Shown: positions 24,966 to 33,682 of the stretch, one piece after another
Numbering within the stretch: position 1 is the first letter of the stretch
How the letters are laid out: each line of letters starts with the position of its first letter
Source of the DNA: JBFWVD01 sp050246915
Lineage (GTDB): Bacteria > Actinomycetota > Acidimicrobiia > Acidimicrobiales > Ilumatobacteraceae
DNA: 64,000 nt
NCBI GenBank assembly: GCA_050246915.1
Contig: JBFWVD010000009.1
Coordinates: 26,114-90,113, forward strand
Reading direction: 5' to 3'
Translations under genes and position numbers: made by a program
Notes under the pieces: model-generated
Databases searched by the model: none
Told to the model about the DNA's origin: nothing
What the model saw: the letters and a program-made list of their open reading frames with translations, nothing else

Positions 24966-26060
24966 ATGTTCGATCTCATCGCCACGATCCTGCAGTGGTT
25001 CTACGGCATCACGGGCGACTTCGCCCTGACCATTGCCATGTTGACCTTGACGGTGATGGTCCTCGTGACCCCGCTGACCCTCAAGGGCACCCGTTCGATG
25101 ATCCAGATGCAGCGTCTCCAGCCGGAGATCAAGCGCATCCAGAACGAGTTCAAGGGCGATCGTCAGCGGATGAACGAAGAGCTGATGAAGTTCTACCAGG
25201 CCAACAAGATCAACCCGGTGGGTGGCTGCCTGCCGATGCTGATCCAGGCCCCGGTGTTCGCCGTGCTCTACCGAGTGGTCCACAAGCTGACCGAGGAGTG
25301 CTCAGCCGCTCAGATCGCCAGCGCCACCGCCGAGACCGGTAAGCGGTGCTTTGCTCCGGGGATCATCAAAGAGGGCACCTTCGGACCGAGCTACATCGAC
25401 CGCGCGTCTGACCTGTGGAGCGCCCTGGCGGGCAAGACCCAGATGCTCTCGTTCGGCATCGATCTGTCGCACTCGACGGTCAAGCAGATCGGGATCGACT
25501 TCGTCGAGGCGATCCCGTTCATGATCCTCATCCTCCTCGTCGGCGTCACGAGCTGGTACCAGCAGCACCAGATCATGCGCCGCACCAAGGGCCAGCCCAA
25601 CTCGATGCCGGCTCAGCAGCAGATGATCATGAAGTTCCTCCCCTTCTTGTGGCCGATCTTCCTGTTGACACTGCCCACCGGGTTGGCGGTGTACGCCCTG
25701 GTGTCGAACCTCTACCGCATCGGTCAGCAGGGGTTCATCACTCGCACGATGTTCCACAAGACCGACGAGGGGCACTTCAAGCCGAAGCCGGGCACCAAGG
25801 AGATCATCACCACGGTGGCCACCGAGGCCCCCAAGACCCCCGTGGTCCCGCCCAAGGCCAAGAGCCGGCCCGCTCCGACCGGTAAGAAGGGCGCGACCCC
25901 AGCACCGAAGCCGGCGCCGTCGGGCAAGAAGGATCAAGGTTCGAGCGGCAAGCCCGCCCCCAACCGGCCTGCGTCCGGCAACGAGGCAAAGAAGTCTCCG
26001 ACCAACCGCCCGGCGCCGCGTCCCAAGCCCAAGCCCGGGTCCGGTCGGGACAAGAGCTGA
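24966..26060 (+). CDS. yidC: membrane protein insertase YidC
   Basis: The 364-residue insertase has about five membrane helices. These include FALTIAMLTLTVMVLVTPLT, with the groove Arg in LTLKGTRSM, NPVGGCLPMLIQAPVFAVLY and LPFLWPIFLLTLPTGLAVYA. A basic, Pro/Ala/Lys-rich tail (residues about 275-364) probably touches the ribosome. The protein lacks the large periplasmic domain of E. coli YidC, as expected in Gram-positives. It is followed seven bases later by jag. Confidence 0.95.
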   Translation: MFDLIATILQWFYGITGDFALTIAMLTLTVMVLVTPLTLKGTRSMIQMQRLQPEIKRIQNEFKGDRQRMNEELMKFYQANKINPVGGCLPMLIQAPVFAVLYRVVHKLTEECSAAQIASATAETGKRCFAPGIIKEGTFGPSYIDRASDLWSALAGKTQMLSFGIDLSHSTVKQIGIDFVEAIPFMILILLVGVTSWYQQHQIMRRTKGQPNSMPAQQQMIMKFLPFLWPIFLLTLPTGLAVYALVSNLYRIGQQGFITRTMFHKTDEGHFKPKPGTKEIITTVATEAPKTPVVPPKAKSRPAPTGKKGATPAPKPAPSGKKDQGSSGKPAPNRPASGNEAKKSPTNRPAPRPKPKPGSGRDKS

Positions 26061-26067
26061 CTCGACG

Positions 26068-27108
26068 ATGGAATGGGTCGAGACCACAGGACGAAGCCTC
26101 GAGGAAGCCAAGGCGCGAGCCCTCGATCTGCTCGAGGTGCATGAAGCCGACGTCGAGTTCGTGGTGGTCTCCGAACCACAGTTCGGTTGGTTCGGACGTT
26201 TGAAGACGAAGGCTCGTGTGCGAGCCCGGGTACGTCCCGTCCGGCCTCGCCCGAAGATCGAGCGTCGCGACCGCAAACGCAAGGGTGCTGGGCGCGGCGA
26301 GACCTCGAGCGGCAACCGTGCCGAGTCCGCTGGTGACGAGGTGGACAGCGCGCCTCGCCCCGAGCGCAAGAAGAAGCGCACACCCAAGGCCGCGCCCGCT
26401 GGGAACGCCGACAGCGTGGACTCCCCTGCTGTTGATGTCGCCGACGATGTTCGCCCCGAAGACGAGGCACCGACGACGAACGAGTCTGACGCTACGAAGA
26501 CCGACGCCGACGCCGCCCAGAGTGTCGGCGATCCGTCGAGCAAGAATCGCAAGTCCGGCCGTGGTCGCCGACCGAAGGCCGCAGCGTCGAGCGATGGCGA
26601 CGACGACACAGAGATCTCCGACGATGATGATGGGAGCTACACCATGGACCCCGAAGCAATGCAGGCTGAAGCCGAGCGTGCCAAGCAGTTTCTGACCGGC
26701 CTGGCGGGGGCCTTCGGTTCCACCGCCCTAGCGACTGCACGGATCGACGACGAGAACATCGAGTGTGCGCTCGATGGTGACGACCTCGGTCTGCTCATCG
26801 GACCTCGTGGACAGACCCTCCAGTCCATCCAGGAGCTCACCCGCTCCGTCGCCCAGCGCGGTGGGCGAGCGGCCGCTCGGATGCATGTCGACATCGCCGG
26901 GTACCGCCACAAGCGTGCAGCGGCGCTCAGCCGCTTCGCCATCCAGATCGCTGACGACGTCGCCTCTACCGGGACTCCCCGTGCCCTGGAGCCGATGAGC
27001 GCCGCCGACCGCAAGGTGATCCACGACGCGGTCACGGGTGTCTCCGGTGTCGAGTCGGTCTCGCAAGGTGAGGACCCCCACCGGTACGTCCTGATCCGCC
27101 CGGTGTGA
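26068..27108 (+). CDS. jag: RNA-binding protein Jag/KhpB with acidic-basic linker
   Basis: The 346-residue protein has a Jag-N domain (residues 1-50, MEWVETTGRSLEEAKARAL), a long charged low-complexity linker (about 55-190, mixed Lys/Arg and Asp/Glu), a KH domain with LIGPRGQTLQSIQELTR and an R3H motif with RKVIH near residue 315. KhpB-type proteins bind RNA with KhpA and affect cell envelope growth. The linker is longer than in many homologues. The stop overlaps the rsmG start. Confidence 0.9.
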   Translation: MEWVETTGRSLEEAKARALDLLEVHEADVEFVVVSEPQFGWFGRLKTKARVRARVRPVRPRPKIERRDRKRKGAGRGETSSGNRAESAGDEVDSAPRPERKKKRTPKAAPAGNADSVDSPAVDVADDVRPEDEAPTTNESDATKTDADAAQSVGDPSSKNRKSGRGRRPKAAASSDGDDDTEISDDDDGSYTMDPEAMQAEAERAKQFLTGLAGAFGSTALATARIDDENIECALDGDDLGLLIGPRGQTLQSIQELTRSVAQRGGRAAARMHVDIAGYRHKRAAALSRFAIQIADDVASTGTPRALEPMSAADRKVIHDAVTGVSGVESVSQGEDPHRYVLIRPV

Positions 27109-27683
27109 TGTCGGCCGATGATCGGCTGATCGAGGTCCTGGAGCGCTCACGGGCGCTCGGGTTCCTCGGACCGGGACCGGTAGCCGAACATCTGGCGCAC
27201 GCACGACGATTCGAAGCTCTTCTCGGGCCCGGCGCGTCGCTTCTCGATCTGGGATCGGGTGGCGGTGTGCCGGGCCTTGTGCTGTGCGGAGATCTCCCGC
27301 ACCTCACGCCAGTGCTGCTGGACGCTCGCCAAGGTCGGGTGGACGCGTTGACACGGGCGATCGCCCGGCTTGGCGCAACCGATCGTTGCCGGGCGGTGTG
27401 CGGGCAAGCGGAGATACTCGGGCGCCAACCGGAGTTCCGCCATCGGTTCGAGGTGGTGGTGGCCCGTTCATTCGGGCAGTTGTCGTGGACGCTCGAATGC
27501 GCCGCGGCATTCGTGACCGTCCCGGGACGGATCGTGATCAGCGCTCCCCCAGACCCACCCACCGTCGATCTCTCGCCCCTCGGACTTGTTCTGCAGGAAT
27601 CGCCTGACGCTGGGTTCCTCGTCTACGCCGCCGTGGATCTCTGCGTAGAAGCAGTTCCGCGGCGCTCTGCCCGACCGCGCTGA
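27108..27683 (+). CDS. rsmG: 16S rRNA (guanine-N7) methyltransferase RsmG
   Basis: The 191-residue protein has the SAM-binding motif LLDLGSGGGVPGLVL and the acidic VLLDARQGRVDALTRA, typical of RsmG (GidB), which methylates G527 of 16S rRNA. ATG at 27108 overlaps the jag stop; a GTG one codon earlier (27105) is possible. Loss of this enzyme commonly gives low-level streptomycin resistance in other bacteria. It closes the rpmH cluster before the parS spacer. Confidence 0.93.
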   Translation: MSADDRLIEVLERSRALGFLGPGPVAEHLAHARRFEALLGPGASLLDLGSGGGVPGLVLCGDLPHLTPVLLDARQGRVDALTRAIARLGATDRCRAVCGQAEILGRQPEFRHRFEVVVARSFGQLSWTLECAAAFVTVPGRIVISAPPDPPTVDLSPLGLVLQESPDAGFLVYAAVDLCVEAVPRRSARPR

Positions 27684-27739
27684 AGGTCCCCGATCGTCGC
27701 GCAGCCCGGTGCGATGGCCGTCGACTGGCCTCGTCATCT

Positions 27740-27753
27740 GTTCCACGTGGAAC
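27740..27753. promoter_or_regulatory. parS: parS centromere-like site 1
   Basis: GTTCCACGTGGAAC is a perfect 14-base palindrome and a one-mismatch-per-half variant of the bacterial parS consensus (GTTTCACGTGAAAC). A T precedes it. It lies 57 bases past rsmG. Confidence 0.88.
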
Positions 27754-28019
27754 TCAGGGTGCTGTGAGCTGGGGGTTTGTGGACCGCTCTGGACCGACCC
27801 GCTGTAGTGCGTTCTGCGCCCCGTGAATCTGCGAAATGGGGTCCAGGTGCGGACGATTCGTTGCGTCGACCGACTTCCACCGGGCGGTGGCGCCCTGTCA
27901 CGGCCGTGTTCCTCGAGTGGGCTGTCGGTCGTATCAGCCGGAGGTACGGGGGAATCGTCCGCCTGTCCACCGTTCTCCTGCGTGGGCATGCCAGACTTCC
28001 TCCTGTTGCGTGAGTCGCC

Positions 28020-28033
28020 GTTCCACGTGGAAC
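28020..28033. promoter_or_regulatory. parS: parS centromere-like site 2
   Basis: This is an identical 14-base palindrome to site 1, 280 bases away and 41 bases before the parA GTG. ParB bound here could nucleate the origin-proximal partition complex and may also affect parA expression. Confidence 0.88.
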
Positions 28034-28074
28034 CGGAATGTTCGACCACGCCTGCTAGGACGGGAGTTTCCGAC

Positions 28075-29178
28075 GTGAGCTGGACTGATCAGCCGTATTC
28101 ACCCCTGTCTGATCGACCCGGGGCAGCGCCGTTGCCGGCCCCGCCGACCAGCCAGGTGCCCTTTGGTGGACCTGGTGTGCCGACCTCCATCACCTGGGGC
28201 GTGCCGCCTGTCCCCCGTCCGTTGGAGGACGCAGACCTGGCCGCTCATGAGGGGATCGACAGCCCGTGGGAGCAGCCTCAGGTGGCTCCCGATGAGGACG
28301 AGCCTCGCTACGAGGCTCTCCCGGTGGAAGCATCGCCCGACGAGGAGCCGGCGGCGGCGAAGCCCGAACAGGCCCCCGCTCCAGCGGCCGCTTCGCCCGC
28401 ACGATCGCCCCGACCGCTACCGCGGGTGATGGCGGTCGCCAACCAGAAGGGCGGTGTTGGGAAGACGACGACCGCCATCAATCTCGGGGCATGCTTGGCC
28501 GACCTCGGCTTCCGCACCCTCGTGATCGATCTCGATCCCCAGGGCAATGCCAGCACTGGCCTCGGCGTTGATCCCCGGAGCCTCGAGCATTCGATGTACG
28601 ACGTCGTCATCCACGATGTGCCGCTGGAGGATTGCATCGAGCCTACCTCGGTCAAGAACCTCTTCCTGGCCCCGGCCAGCCTCGACCTGGCCGGCGCGGA
28701 GATCGAGCTGGTCCCTGCGTTCAGCCGAGAACTGAAGCTCAAGCGAGCGCTCGAGATCGTCCTTTCGGATTTCGACTATGTGCTCATCGACTGCCCGCCC
28801 TCACTGGGACTGCTGACCGTGAACGGCCTCGCGGCAGCGTCGGAAGTTCTGGTACCGATCCAGTGCGAGTACTACGCACTCGAGGGGCTCGGTCAACTGC
28901 TGCGCAACGTCGACCTGGTGAAGAAGAGCCTGAACCCCACGCTCGAGGTGTCCACGATCATCCTTGTGATGTACGACGCTCGGACGAAGCTCTCCGATCA
29001 GGTGGCCACGGAAGTGCGGGCGCACTTCGGTGAACGGGTCTGTCGTGCCGTGGTGCCCCGCACCGTTCGATTGTCCGAGGCACCGTCGTTCGGGCAGCCG
29101 ATCACGGCGTTCGATCCCACGTCTCGTGGCGCTGTGGCGTATCGCGAGTTGGCGAAAGAGGTGAGCGGTCGTGCGTAA
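28075..29178 (+). CDS. parA: chromosome partitioning ATPase ParA
   Basis: The 367-residue protein has a disordered N-terminal extension (residues 1-115, rich in Pro, Ala, Glu) and a MinD/ParA ATPase domain. The deviant Walker A is NQKGGVGKTT (signature Lys125, Lys130), followed by LVIDLDPQGNASTGLG and VLIDCPPSLGLLT. GTG at 28075 begins SWTDQPYSPL; frames extending further upstream run through parS site 2 and look non-coding. The overlap with parB (GTG inside the last codons) indicates coupled synthesis. Confidence 0.93.
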   Translation: MSWTDQPYSPLSDRPGAAPLPAPPTSQVPFGGPGVPTSITWGVPPVPRPLEDADLAAHEGIDSPWEQPQVAPDEDEPRYEALPVEASPDEEPAAAKPEQAPAPAAASPARSPRPLPRVMAVANQKGGVGKTTTAINLGACLADLGFRTLVIDLDPQGNASTGLGVDPRSLEHSMYDVVIHDVPLEDCIEPTSVKNLFLAPASLDLAGAEIELVPAFSRELKLKRALEIVLSDFDYVLIDCPPSLGLLTVNGLAAASEVLVPIQCEYYALEGLGQLLRNVDLVKKSLNPTLEVSTIILVMYDARTKLSDQVATEVRAHFGERVCRAVVPRTVRLSEAPSFGQPITAFDPTSRGAVAYRELAKEVSGRA

Positions 29179-30082
29179 AGGTGGATTGGGTCGAGGGCTC
29201 GGTGCGTTGATCCCAGCCGAGATGGACGAAGCCGGTGTCGAGGAGTTCGGCGCGGCTCTCGTCGAGCTACCGATCGGTAGTGTCGAGACCAACCCGTTCC
29301 AACCTCGTCGATCGTTCGACGAGGAAGGTCTGGTGTCCCTGGCGGCGTCGATACGCGAGCTGGGTGTTCTGCAGCCGATCCTGGTGCGGATCACCGATGA
29401 CGGCCGGTATCAACTGGTGGCGGGGGAGCGTCGACTCCGCGCCTCGAAGCGCGCCGGACTCGACACGATCCCGGCGATCATCCGCACGACGAGCGACATG
29501 GCGTCGCTCGAACAGGCGCTGGTCGAGAACCTTCATCGCACCGATTTGAACGCTCTCGATGAAGCGGCCGCGTATCAGCAGCTGATCGATGACTTCGGGT
29601 TGACCCATGAGTCGCTCGCGCAGCGAGTCGGCAAGAGCCGGTCGGCGGTGAGCAATACGTTGCGCTTGATGCAGCTCCCGCCGAGTATCCAGCACCTCCT
29701 GCGCGATGGGCGTCTCAGCTCGGGTCACGCGCGGGCGTTGCTCGGCACACCCGATCGTGCGTTCGCCGAGGGCCTGGCCCGACGGGTCGTGGAGGAGGGG
29801 CTGAGCGTTCGGGCTGTGGAGGACGCGGTGCGTGCTCGCGGGGCTGAGGACGAGGCCGCTGGCGAGGCGGCACCAGCACCGGCCGAACGAGACCCTGCGG
29901 CGAGCATCGGCCAGGTTCGCCCGCCGGGCCTCCTGGAGCTCGAGGAGCTCCTGTCCAACCATCTCGACACGCGCGTGAAGGTTGACATGGGCTCCAAGCG
30001 GGGGAAAGTGGTCATCGAATTCGCGACCCTCGAGGATCTCGAGCGCATCTACCGCAAGGTGACAGAGCCGGGCACCGGTTGA
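29171..30082 (+). CDS. parB: chromosome partitioning protein ParB
   Basis: The 303-residue CTPase clamp starts MRKGGLGRGLGALIP, the ParA-contact peptide. It has the nucleotide motif VAGERRLRASKRAGL and the helix-turn-helix LAQRVGKSRSAVSNTLRLMQ for parS, with a C-terminal dimer domain (LLELEELLSNHLDTRVKV). It loads at the two upstream palindromes and spreads around the origin. It overlaps parA by eight bases and starts with GTG. Confidence 0.95.
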   Translation: MRKGGLGRGLGALIPAEMDEAGVEEFGAALVELPIGSVETNPFQPRRSFDEEGLVSLAASIRELGVLQPILVRITDDGRYQLVAGERRLRASKRAGLDTIPAIIRTTSDMASLEQALVENLHRTDLNALDEAAAYQQLIDDFGLTHESLAQRVGKSRSAVSNTLRLMQLPPSIQHLLRDGRLSSGHARALLGTPDRAFAEGLARRVVEEGLSVRAVEDAVRARGAEDEAAGEAAPAPAERDPAASIGQVRPPGLLELEELLSNHLDTRVKVDMGSKRGKVVIEFATLEDLERIYRKVTEPGTG

Positions 30083-30162
30083 CCTGTGGATATCAACCCT
30101 CGATAGGGAGTCGATATCAACGCTAAGTCACAGGTTTGGCCACAGGCTGTGGATAACTCGGG
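30083..30162. promoter_or_regulatory. parB-cwlM spacer with a consensus DnaA box
   Basis: The convergent 80-base spacer holds TTATCCACA on the minus strand (30148-30156), identical to the classical E. coli box. Two direct repeats GATATCAAC lie at 30089-30097 and 30113-30121, and CCTGTGGATA sits near the parB stop. No hairpin terminator is obvious. Confidence 0.6.
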
Positions 30163-31110
30163 TCAGCGTCGAGCCTTCGACCATTGATCGAGGGATCGAT
30201 ACACCGAATCGCCCAGTTCGGTGGCCCGGTCGACCGCTTCGGCGAGGTCGCTGAGCAGGTACAACACTGCCGGCATGCGGGTTTCACGCAATATGGGTAG
30301 CCGCATTCCGCTGGGCTGGGCGAGATCGATCCGTCGGCACTCGTGGGCGTGAAGGAGCTCGGCAAGACGCTTGCCGCCCGCCGATTCGAAGCCCTCGGTG
30401 GCGTAGTACGAGAGGGCTGCGAGCTGATCGGTGACGGCGAAGCCGATGTAGACGGACGCGTCATAACGGTTGGCCGTCTCGGCCTGCTTGCCCCATTCCT
30501 CGTCGTCGAGGGTGAGCACGGCGGCGCCATGACGACGGAGTGCTCGACTGACTGCTCTCGTGACCGGGGCCAGCCCGCCGGTCTGCCCGACGACCAGGCG
30601 CATCGACGCCAGCGATCGATCGCTGTGGAGCACGTTCTCTCGTTCTCGGACGCTGGCGATGCTCTCTGTGGAGGGCGATCGGCCGCTGAGCCGCTGCAGG
30701 GTGACCACGGTGTCGTGGCCACACATGCCGTCGGGGGTCAGGCCGCAGTTCTGTTGGAACTCCACCAGGGCCGTTGCGGTCTTGGGCCCGAAGATCCCGT
30801 CGACACGACCGGCGTCGAAACCCAGCGTGCCGAGACGGCGTTGCAGGTCAGCCACATCATCGCCGCGCAACATGGGGGAGCGCTGGTAGAGCAGGCGATC
30901 GCCGAGGACGAAACCGGACTCGACCAGGCCTTGCCATGTGGCCGCATCGACGACCCCGTCGACCGTGAGGCCCCGACTGGCCTGGAAAGAACGCACCGCC
31001 TGTTCGGTGGCATCCGTGAAACGACCCGGGTCACTGAGACCCGGGTCGTATCCGGCACTTACCAATCGGCGGTGCAGATCTCGGATCGCCTCACCGGTCG
31101 AACCGAGCAT
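30163..31110 (-). CDS. cwlM: CwlM-like amidase homologue, zinc ligands apparently lost
   Basis: The 315-residue cytoplasmic-type protein (no signal peptide) has two peptidoglycan-binding repeats (residues about 5-63, TEQAVRSFQASRGLTVDGVV; about 75-140, TATALVEFQQNCGLTPDGMC) and an Amidase_3-like domain (about 168-315). Where active amidases have His/Glu zinc ligands, this one reads VVGQTGGLAP, YIGFAV and AVLYLLSDL, so His and Glu appear to be missing. In Mycobacterium the homologue in the same place regulates MurA rather than cutting peptidoglycan. The neighbourhood (trxA, trxB, sigM, parB) is the same, supporting the name. Confidence 0.85.
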   Translation of the reverse strand: MLGSTGEAIRDLHRRLVSAGYDPGLSDPGRFTDATEQAVRSFQASRGLTVDGVVDAATWQGLVESGFVLGDRLLYQRSPMLRGDDVADLQRRLGTLGFDAGRVDGIFGPKTATALVEFQQNCGLTPDGMCGHDTVVTLQRLSGRSPSTESIASVRERENVLHSDRSLASMRLVVGQTGGLAPVTRAVSRALRRHGAAVLTLDDEEWGKQAETANRYDASVYIGFAVTDQLAALSYYATEGFESAGGKRLAELLHAHECRRIDLAQPSGMRLPILRETRMPAVLYLLSDLAEAVDRATELGDSVYRSLDQWSKARR

Positions 31111-31124
31111 CAGGGGGAGGTGCT

Positions 31125-31451
31125 TCAGAGGAATTCGTTGAGCTCCTGGAGCAGTTGGCCCTTGCCCTTGGCTCCCACCATGCGCTTTTGTGCAACGCCG
31201 TCTTTGAAGATGATGAGCGTCGGGATGCTCATCACGTCGAAACGTCGGGCCAGGTCGGGGTTGTCGTCGACGTTCAGCTTGGTGATCTTCACCTTGCCGT
31301 CCTGCTCACCGGCGATCTCCTCGAGGATGGGAGCGATCATCTTGCAGGGCCCGCACCATTCGGCCCAGAAGTCCACGACCACCGGGACGGTCGAAGCGTT
31401 GACGACTTCGTCGAAGGTGTTGGTGGACAGTTCGGTGATGTTGCCGGCCAT
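31125..31451 (-). CDS. trxA: thioredoxin
   Basis: The 108-residue protein has the active site WAEWCGPCKMIAP and the cis-Pro loop SIPTLIIFKDG. ATG at 31451 is supported by GGAGAA six bases upstream. It is reduced by the TrxB encoded next upstream and could feed ribonucleotide reductase and other targets. In Mycobacterium the equivalent gene also lies between trxB and cwlM. Confidence 0.95.
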   Translation of the reverse strand: MAGNITELSTNTFDEVVNASTVPVVVDFWAEWCGPCKMIAPILEEIAGEQDGKVKITKLNVDDNPDLARRFDVMSIPTLIIFKDGVAQKRMVGAKGKGQLLQELNEFL

Positions 31452-31531
31452 GATGCGTTCTCCTTGACGTGCGGATCGTAGCTGTGAGGGCCAACACGGA
31501 GCGGTCCAACCGCATTCCGTCCAGCGGTTGT

Positions 31532-32473
31532 TCAGTGTGTGCCGTTCGCCTCGAGCCAACGCTCGGTGTCGATGGCCGCCATGCATCCTGACCCTGCCGC
31601 GGTGATGGCTTGCCGATACGTGTGGTCCTGGACATCTCCGCACGCGAACACGCCGTCGATGTTGGTGTAGGACGATCCCGGCTTGGTGATGAGATAGCCG
31701 TTGTCCTCGAGGTCGAGTTGGCCGACGAACAGATCGGTGTTGGGGCGGTGACCGATGGCGACGAACAAACCCGTCACCGGGAGCTCGCTCTCGATGTTGG
31801 TCAGCACGTTGCGAACGGTGATGCCGCTGAGCTTGTTCTCACCGTGCAGTCGAGTGACTTCACTGTCCCAGAGGAAATCCATCTTCGGGTTGTCGAACGC
31901 GCGTTCTTGCATGATCTTGGACGCACGGAGTTCTTTGCGGCGATGGATGAGGGTGACCTTCGATGCGAACTTGGTGAGGAAGGTCGCCTCCTCGATGGCG
32001 GAGTCGCCGCCACCGACCACTGCGATGTGATGGTCTCGGAAGAAGAAGCCGTCGCATGTCGCGCATGTCGACAAGCCGTGCCCGATGAGGCTGTTCTCGT
32101 TGGGCAAGTTGAGCATCAGCGAGCGAGCGCCCGTGGACACGATGATCGCTTCGGCGGAGAGTTCCTCTTCACCGATCCACACGCGATGGGGGCGTGAGCT
32201 GAAATCGACCTTCGTGACCTTGGCGGTACGGAACTCCGCACCGAAGCGCGCGGCTTGCTCGCGGAAGTTCATCATGAGCTCTGGTCCCATGACCCCTTGG
32301 GGGAAGCCGGGGAAGTTCTCGACCTCGGTTGTCAACATGAGTTGACCACCGGGCTGATCGCTCGTGGAGGACGGCTCGCCTTCGATGACGAGCGGTTCGA
32401 GGTTGGCGCGAGCGGTGTAGATGGCTGCGGTGAGACCCGCTGGACCCGATCCGATGATGATGACTTTGCGCAC
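31532..32473 (-). CDS. trxB: thioredoxin-disulfide reductase
   Basis: The 313-residue flavoprotein has the FAD motif IIIGSGPAGLTAAIYTARA, redox CATC in STCATCDGFFF, the NADPH motif VVGGGDSAIEEA and the FAD-closing FACGDVQDHTYRQAITAAG. GTG at 32473 is favoured, with AGAGGA six bases upstream, over a TTG two codons earlier. It overlaps the stop of the upstream small membrane protein closely, suggesting an operon with trxA. Confidence 0.95.
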   Translation of the reverse strand: MRKVIIIGSGPAGLTAAIYTARANLEPLVIEGEPSSTSDQPGGQLMLTTEVENFPGFPQGVMGPELMMNFREQAARFGAEFRTAKVTKVDFSSRPHRVWIGEEELSAEAIIVSTGARSLMLNLPNENSLIGHGLSTCATCDGFFFRDHHIAVVGGGDSAIEEATFLTKFASKVTLIHRRKELRASKIMQERAFDNPKMDFLWDSEVTRLHGENKLSGITVRNVLTNIESELPVTGLFVAIGHRPNTDLFVGQLDLEDNGYLITKPGSSYTNIDGVFACGDVQDHTYRQAITAAGSGCMAAIDTERWLEANGTH

Positions 32474-32475
32474 GT

Positions 32476-32778
32476 TCAATCCTCTGCTGGGCGATGACGC
32501 TTCGAGAACAACCAGAGACCGGCGAGTGAGAACACCGACCCCACGATGAGATGAGCGGCCCACACATCGCCGGGGACGTAGGAGTTCACGAACCGGACCG
32601 ACGCTATGGCCAGCAACACCAGAGCGACGATGCCCAAGATGGCCAACAACATCCCGAACGCCACGAGGCGGACCACGGTGAGCGCAGGGCCAGTGGCACG
32701 ATCGCGTACCTGACCGATGGTGCGCTCGACTGAGTCTGCGATCTGGCGCGGCCAGTCGCTCGATGAGGGCTCCGACAT
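32476..32778 (-). CDS. small two-span membrane protein
   Basis: The 100-residue protein has an acidic/Arg soluble N-terminus (residues 1-33) and two helices, VVRLVAFGMLLAILGIVALV and DVWAAHLIVGSVFSLAGLWL. I recognise only a general actinobacterial membrane-protein pattern. It sits between the anti-sigma gene and trxB and almost touches trxB. Confidence 0.7.
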   Translation of the reverse strand: MSEPSSSDWPRQIADSVERTIGQVRDRATGPALTVVRLVAFGMLLAILGIVALVLLAIASVRFVNSYVPGDVWAAHLIVGSVFSLAGLWLFSKRHRPAED

Positions 32779-32788
32779 GATGCCGAGC

Positions 32789-33682
32789 CTAGGGGGTCAC
32801 GGCGCCAGCTGCGTCAAGGCGTGACACCTGCTGACACGCGCGGTCGACGACGACGAAGCCGCCACTCAGATCGTCGAACACCACGACCTCGAGGCCATCG
32901 AGCGTCGCGATGGCGACCGGGGCGCCGAGACCTGGGCAGCTCGGGAGGTCGGACGCGGTGGGTACGGCGAGCGTAGAGGGCGGGGCGGCCGCTGTGGCTG
33001 CAGCGGTCGTCGCCGGTGCAGCGGTGGTGCTCGCACCGTCGATACTGCTGGATCGGCCGGTGATCCGAGCGCCGATCTCGGCCGCGTCGGCGACGGGGCC
33101 GAGATCGGTGACGCCGGTTGCCGCTGCGGCGGTAGTGAGCTGGCTCGCTCCGCTGGCGGACCCGGCTGCGGCCGCCGTCGTTGCCGCGCCGCCTGCGGTT
33201 GTTGCGGTGGCCGCGGCGATCGTCGCCGAGGCGATCTCGCTCGTCGCTGCCTGGTCTTCGGCGGCGCCGGCTTTCGCTGTAGCGGCCGCCTCAGCGGCGA
33301 AGGTGGCCGAGCTGCTCTCGCCACTGTCGTCGTTCGACCCGAGCGACATCACCGCCATGACGAGGAGCCCAGCGGCCACGAGACCGATCGGACCCCATGT
33401 CACGGCCGGATTCGATCGCCACGAGCGACGCGGGCGGGTGGCGCGCAACTCGATCGTCTTCGAAGTGCCTTGGTCGAGGTGGCTGAGTGCCGCAGCGATG
33501 GAACGGTCACGGGCGGTTGCGTCAATCGCGACCGGGGATCGCATCAGATCGGCGATCTCCCGGAACTGGGCGACCTTGGCCATCACCTCGGGGTCGCTCT
33601 CGGCCGCAGCCCGATCGGCCGCGTCCAGCTCGTCGTCGATATAGGCGCTCGCCAGCGCATCGAGGTCAACGGGCTCAGTCAT
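32789..33682 (-). CDS. membrane anti-sigma factor of the SigM-type sigma
   Basis: The 297-residue protein has a cytoplasmic N-terminal domain (residues about 1-90; ASAYIDDELDAADRAAAESD is the anti-sigma helix pattern), one membrane helix near 97-117 (IGLVAAGLLVMAVMSLG), a long Ala/Thr-rich stalk and a small C-terminal domain (PSCPGLGAPVAIATLDG). No HxxxCxxC zinc motif is visible. It overlaps the sigma gene by eight bases, and the start (MTEPVDLDAL) is fixed by the domain. Regulated proteolysis is a possibility. Confidence 0.8.
   Translation of the reverse strand: MTEPVDLDALASAYIDDELDAADRAAAESDPEVMAKVAQFREIADLMRSPVAIDATARDRSIAAALSHLDQGTSKTIELRATRPRRSWRSNPAVTWGPIGLVAAGLLVMAVMSLGSNDDSGESSSATFAAEAAATAKAGAAEDQAATSEIASATIAAATATTAGGAATTAAAAGSASGASQLTTAAAATGVTDLGPVADAAEIGARITGRSSSIDGASTTAAPATTAAATAAAPPSTLAVPTASDLPSCPGLGAPVAIATLDGLEVVVFDDLSGGFVVVDRACQQVSRLDAAGAVTP

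Larger units (their letters stand above)
27684..28074. other. rsmG-parA spacer carrying two parS sites
   Basis: No gene in these 391 bases is supported. The spacer holds two perfect parS palindromes, one just after rsmG and one close to the parA start. The remaining part shows no clear promoter that I can assign. Confidence 0.6.
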
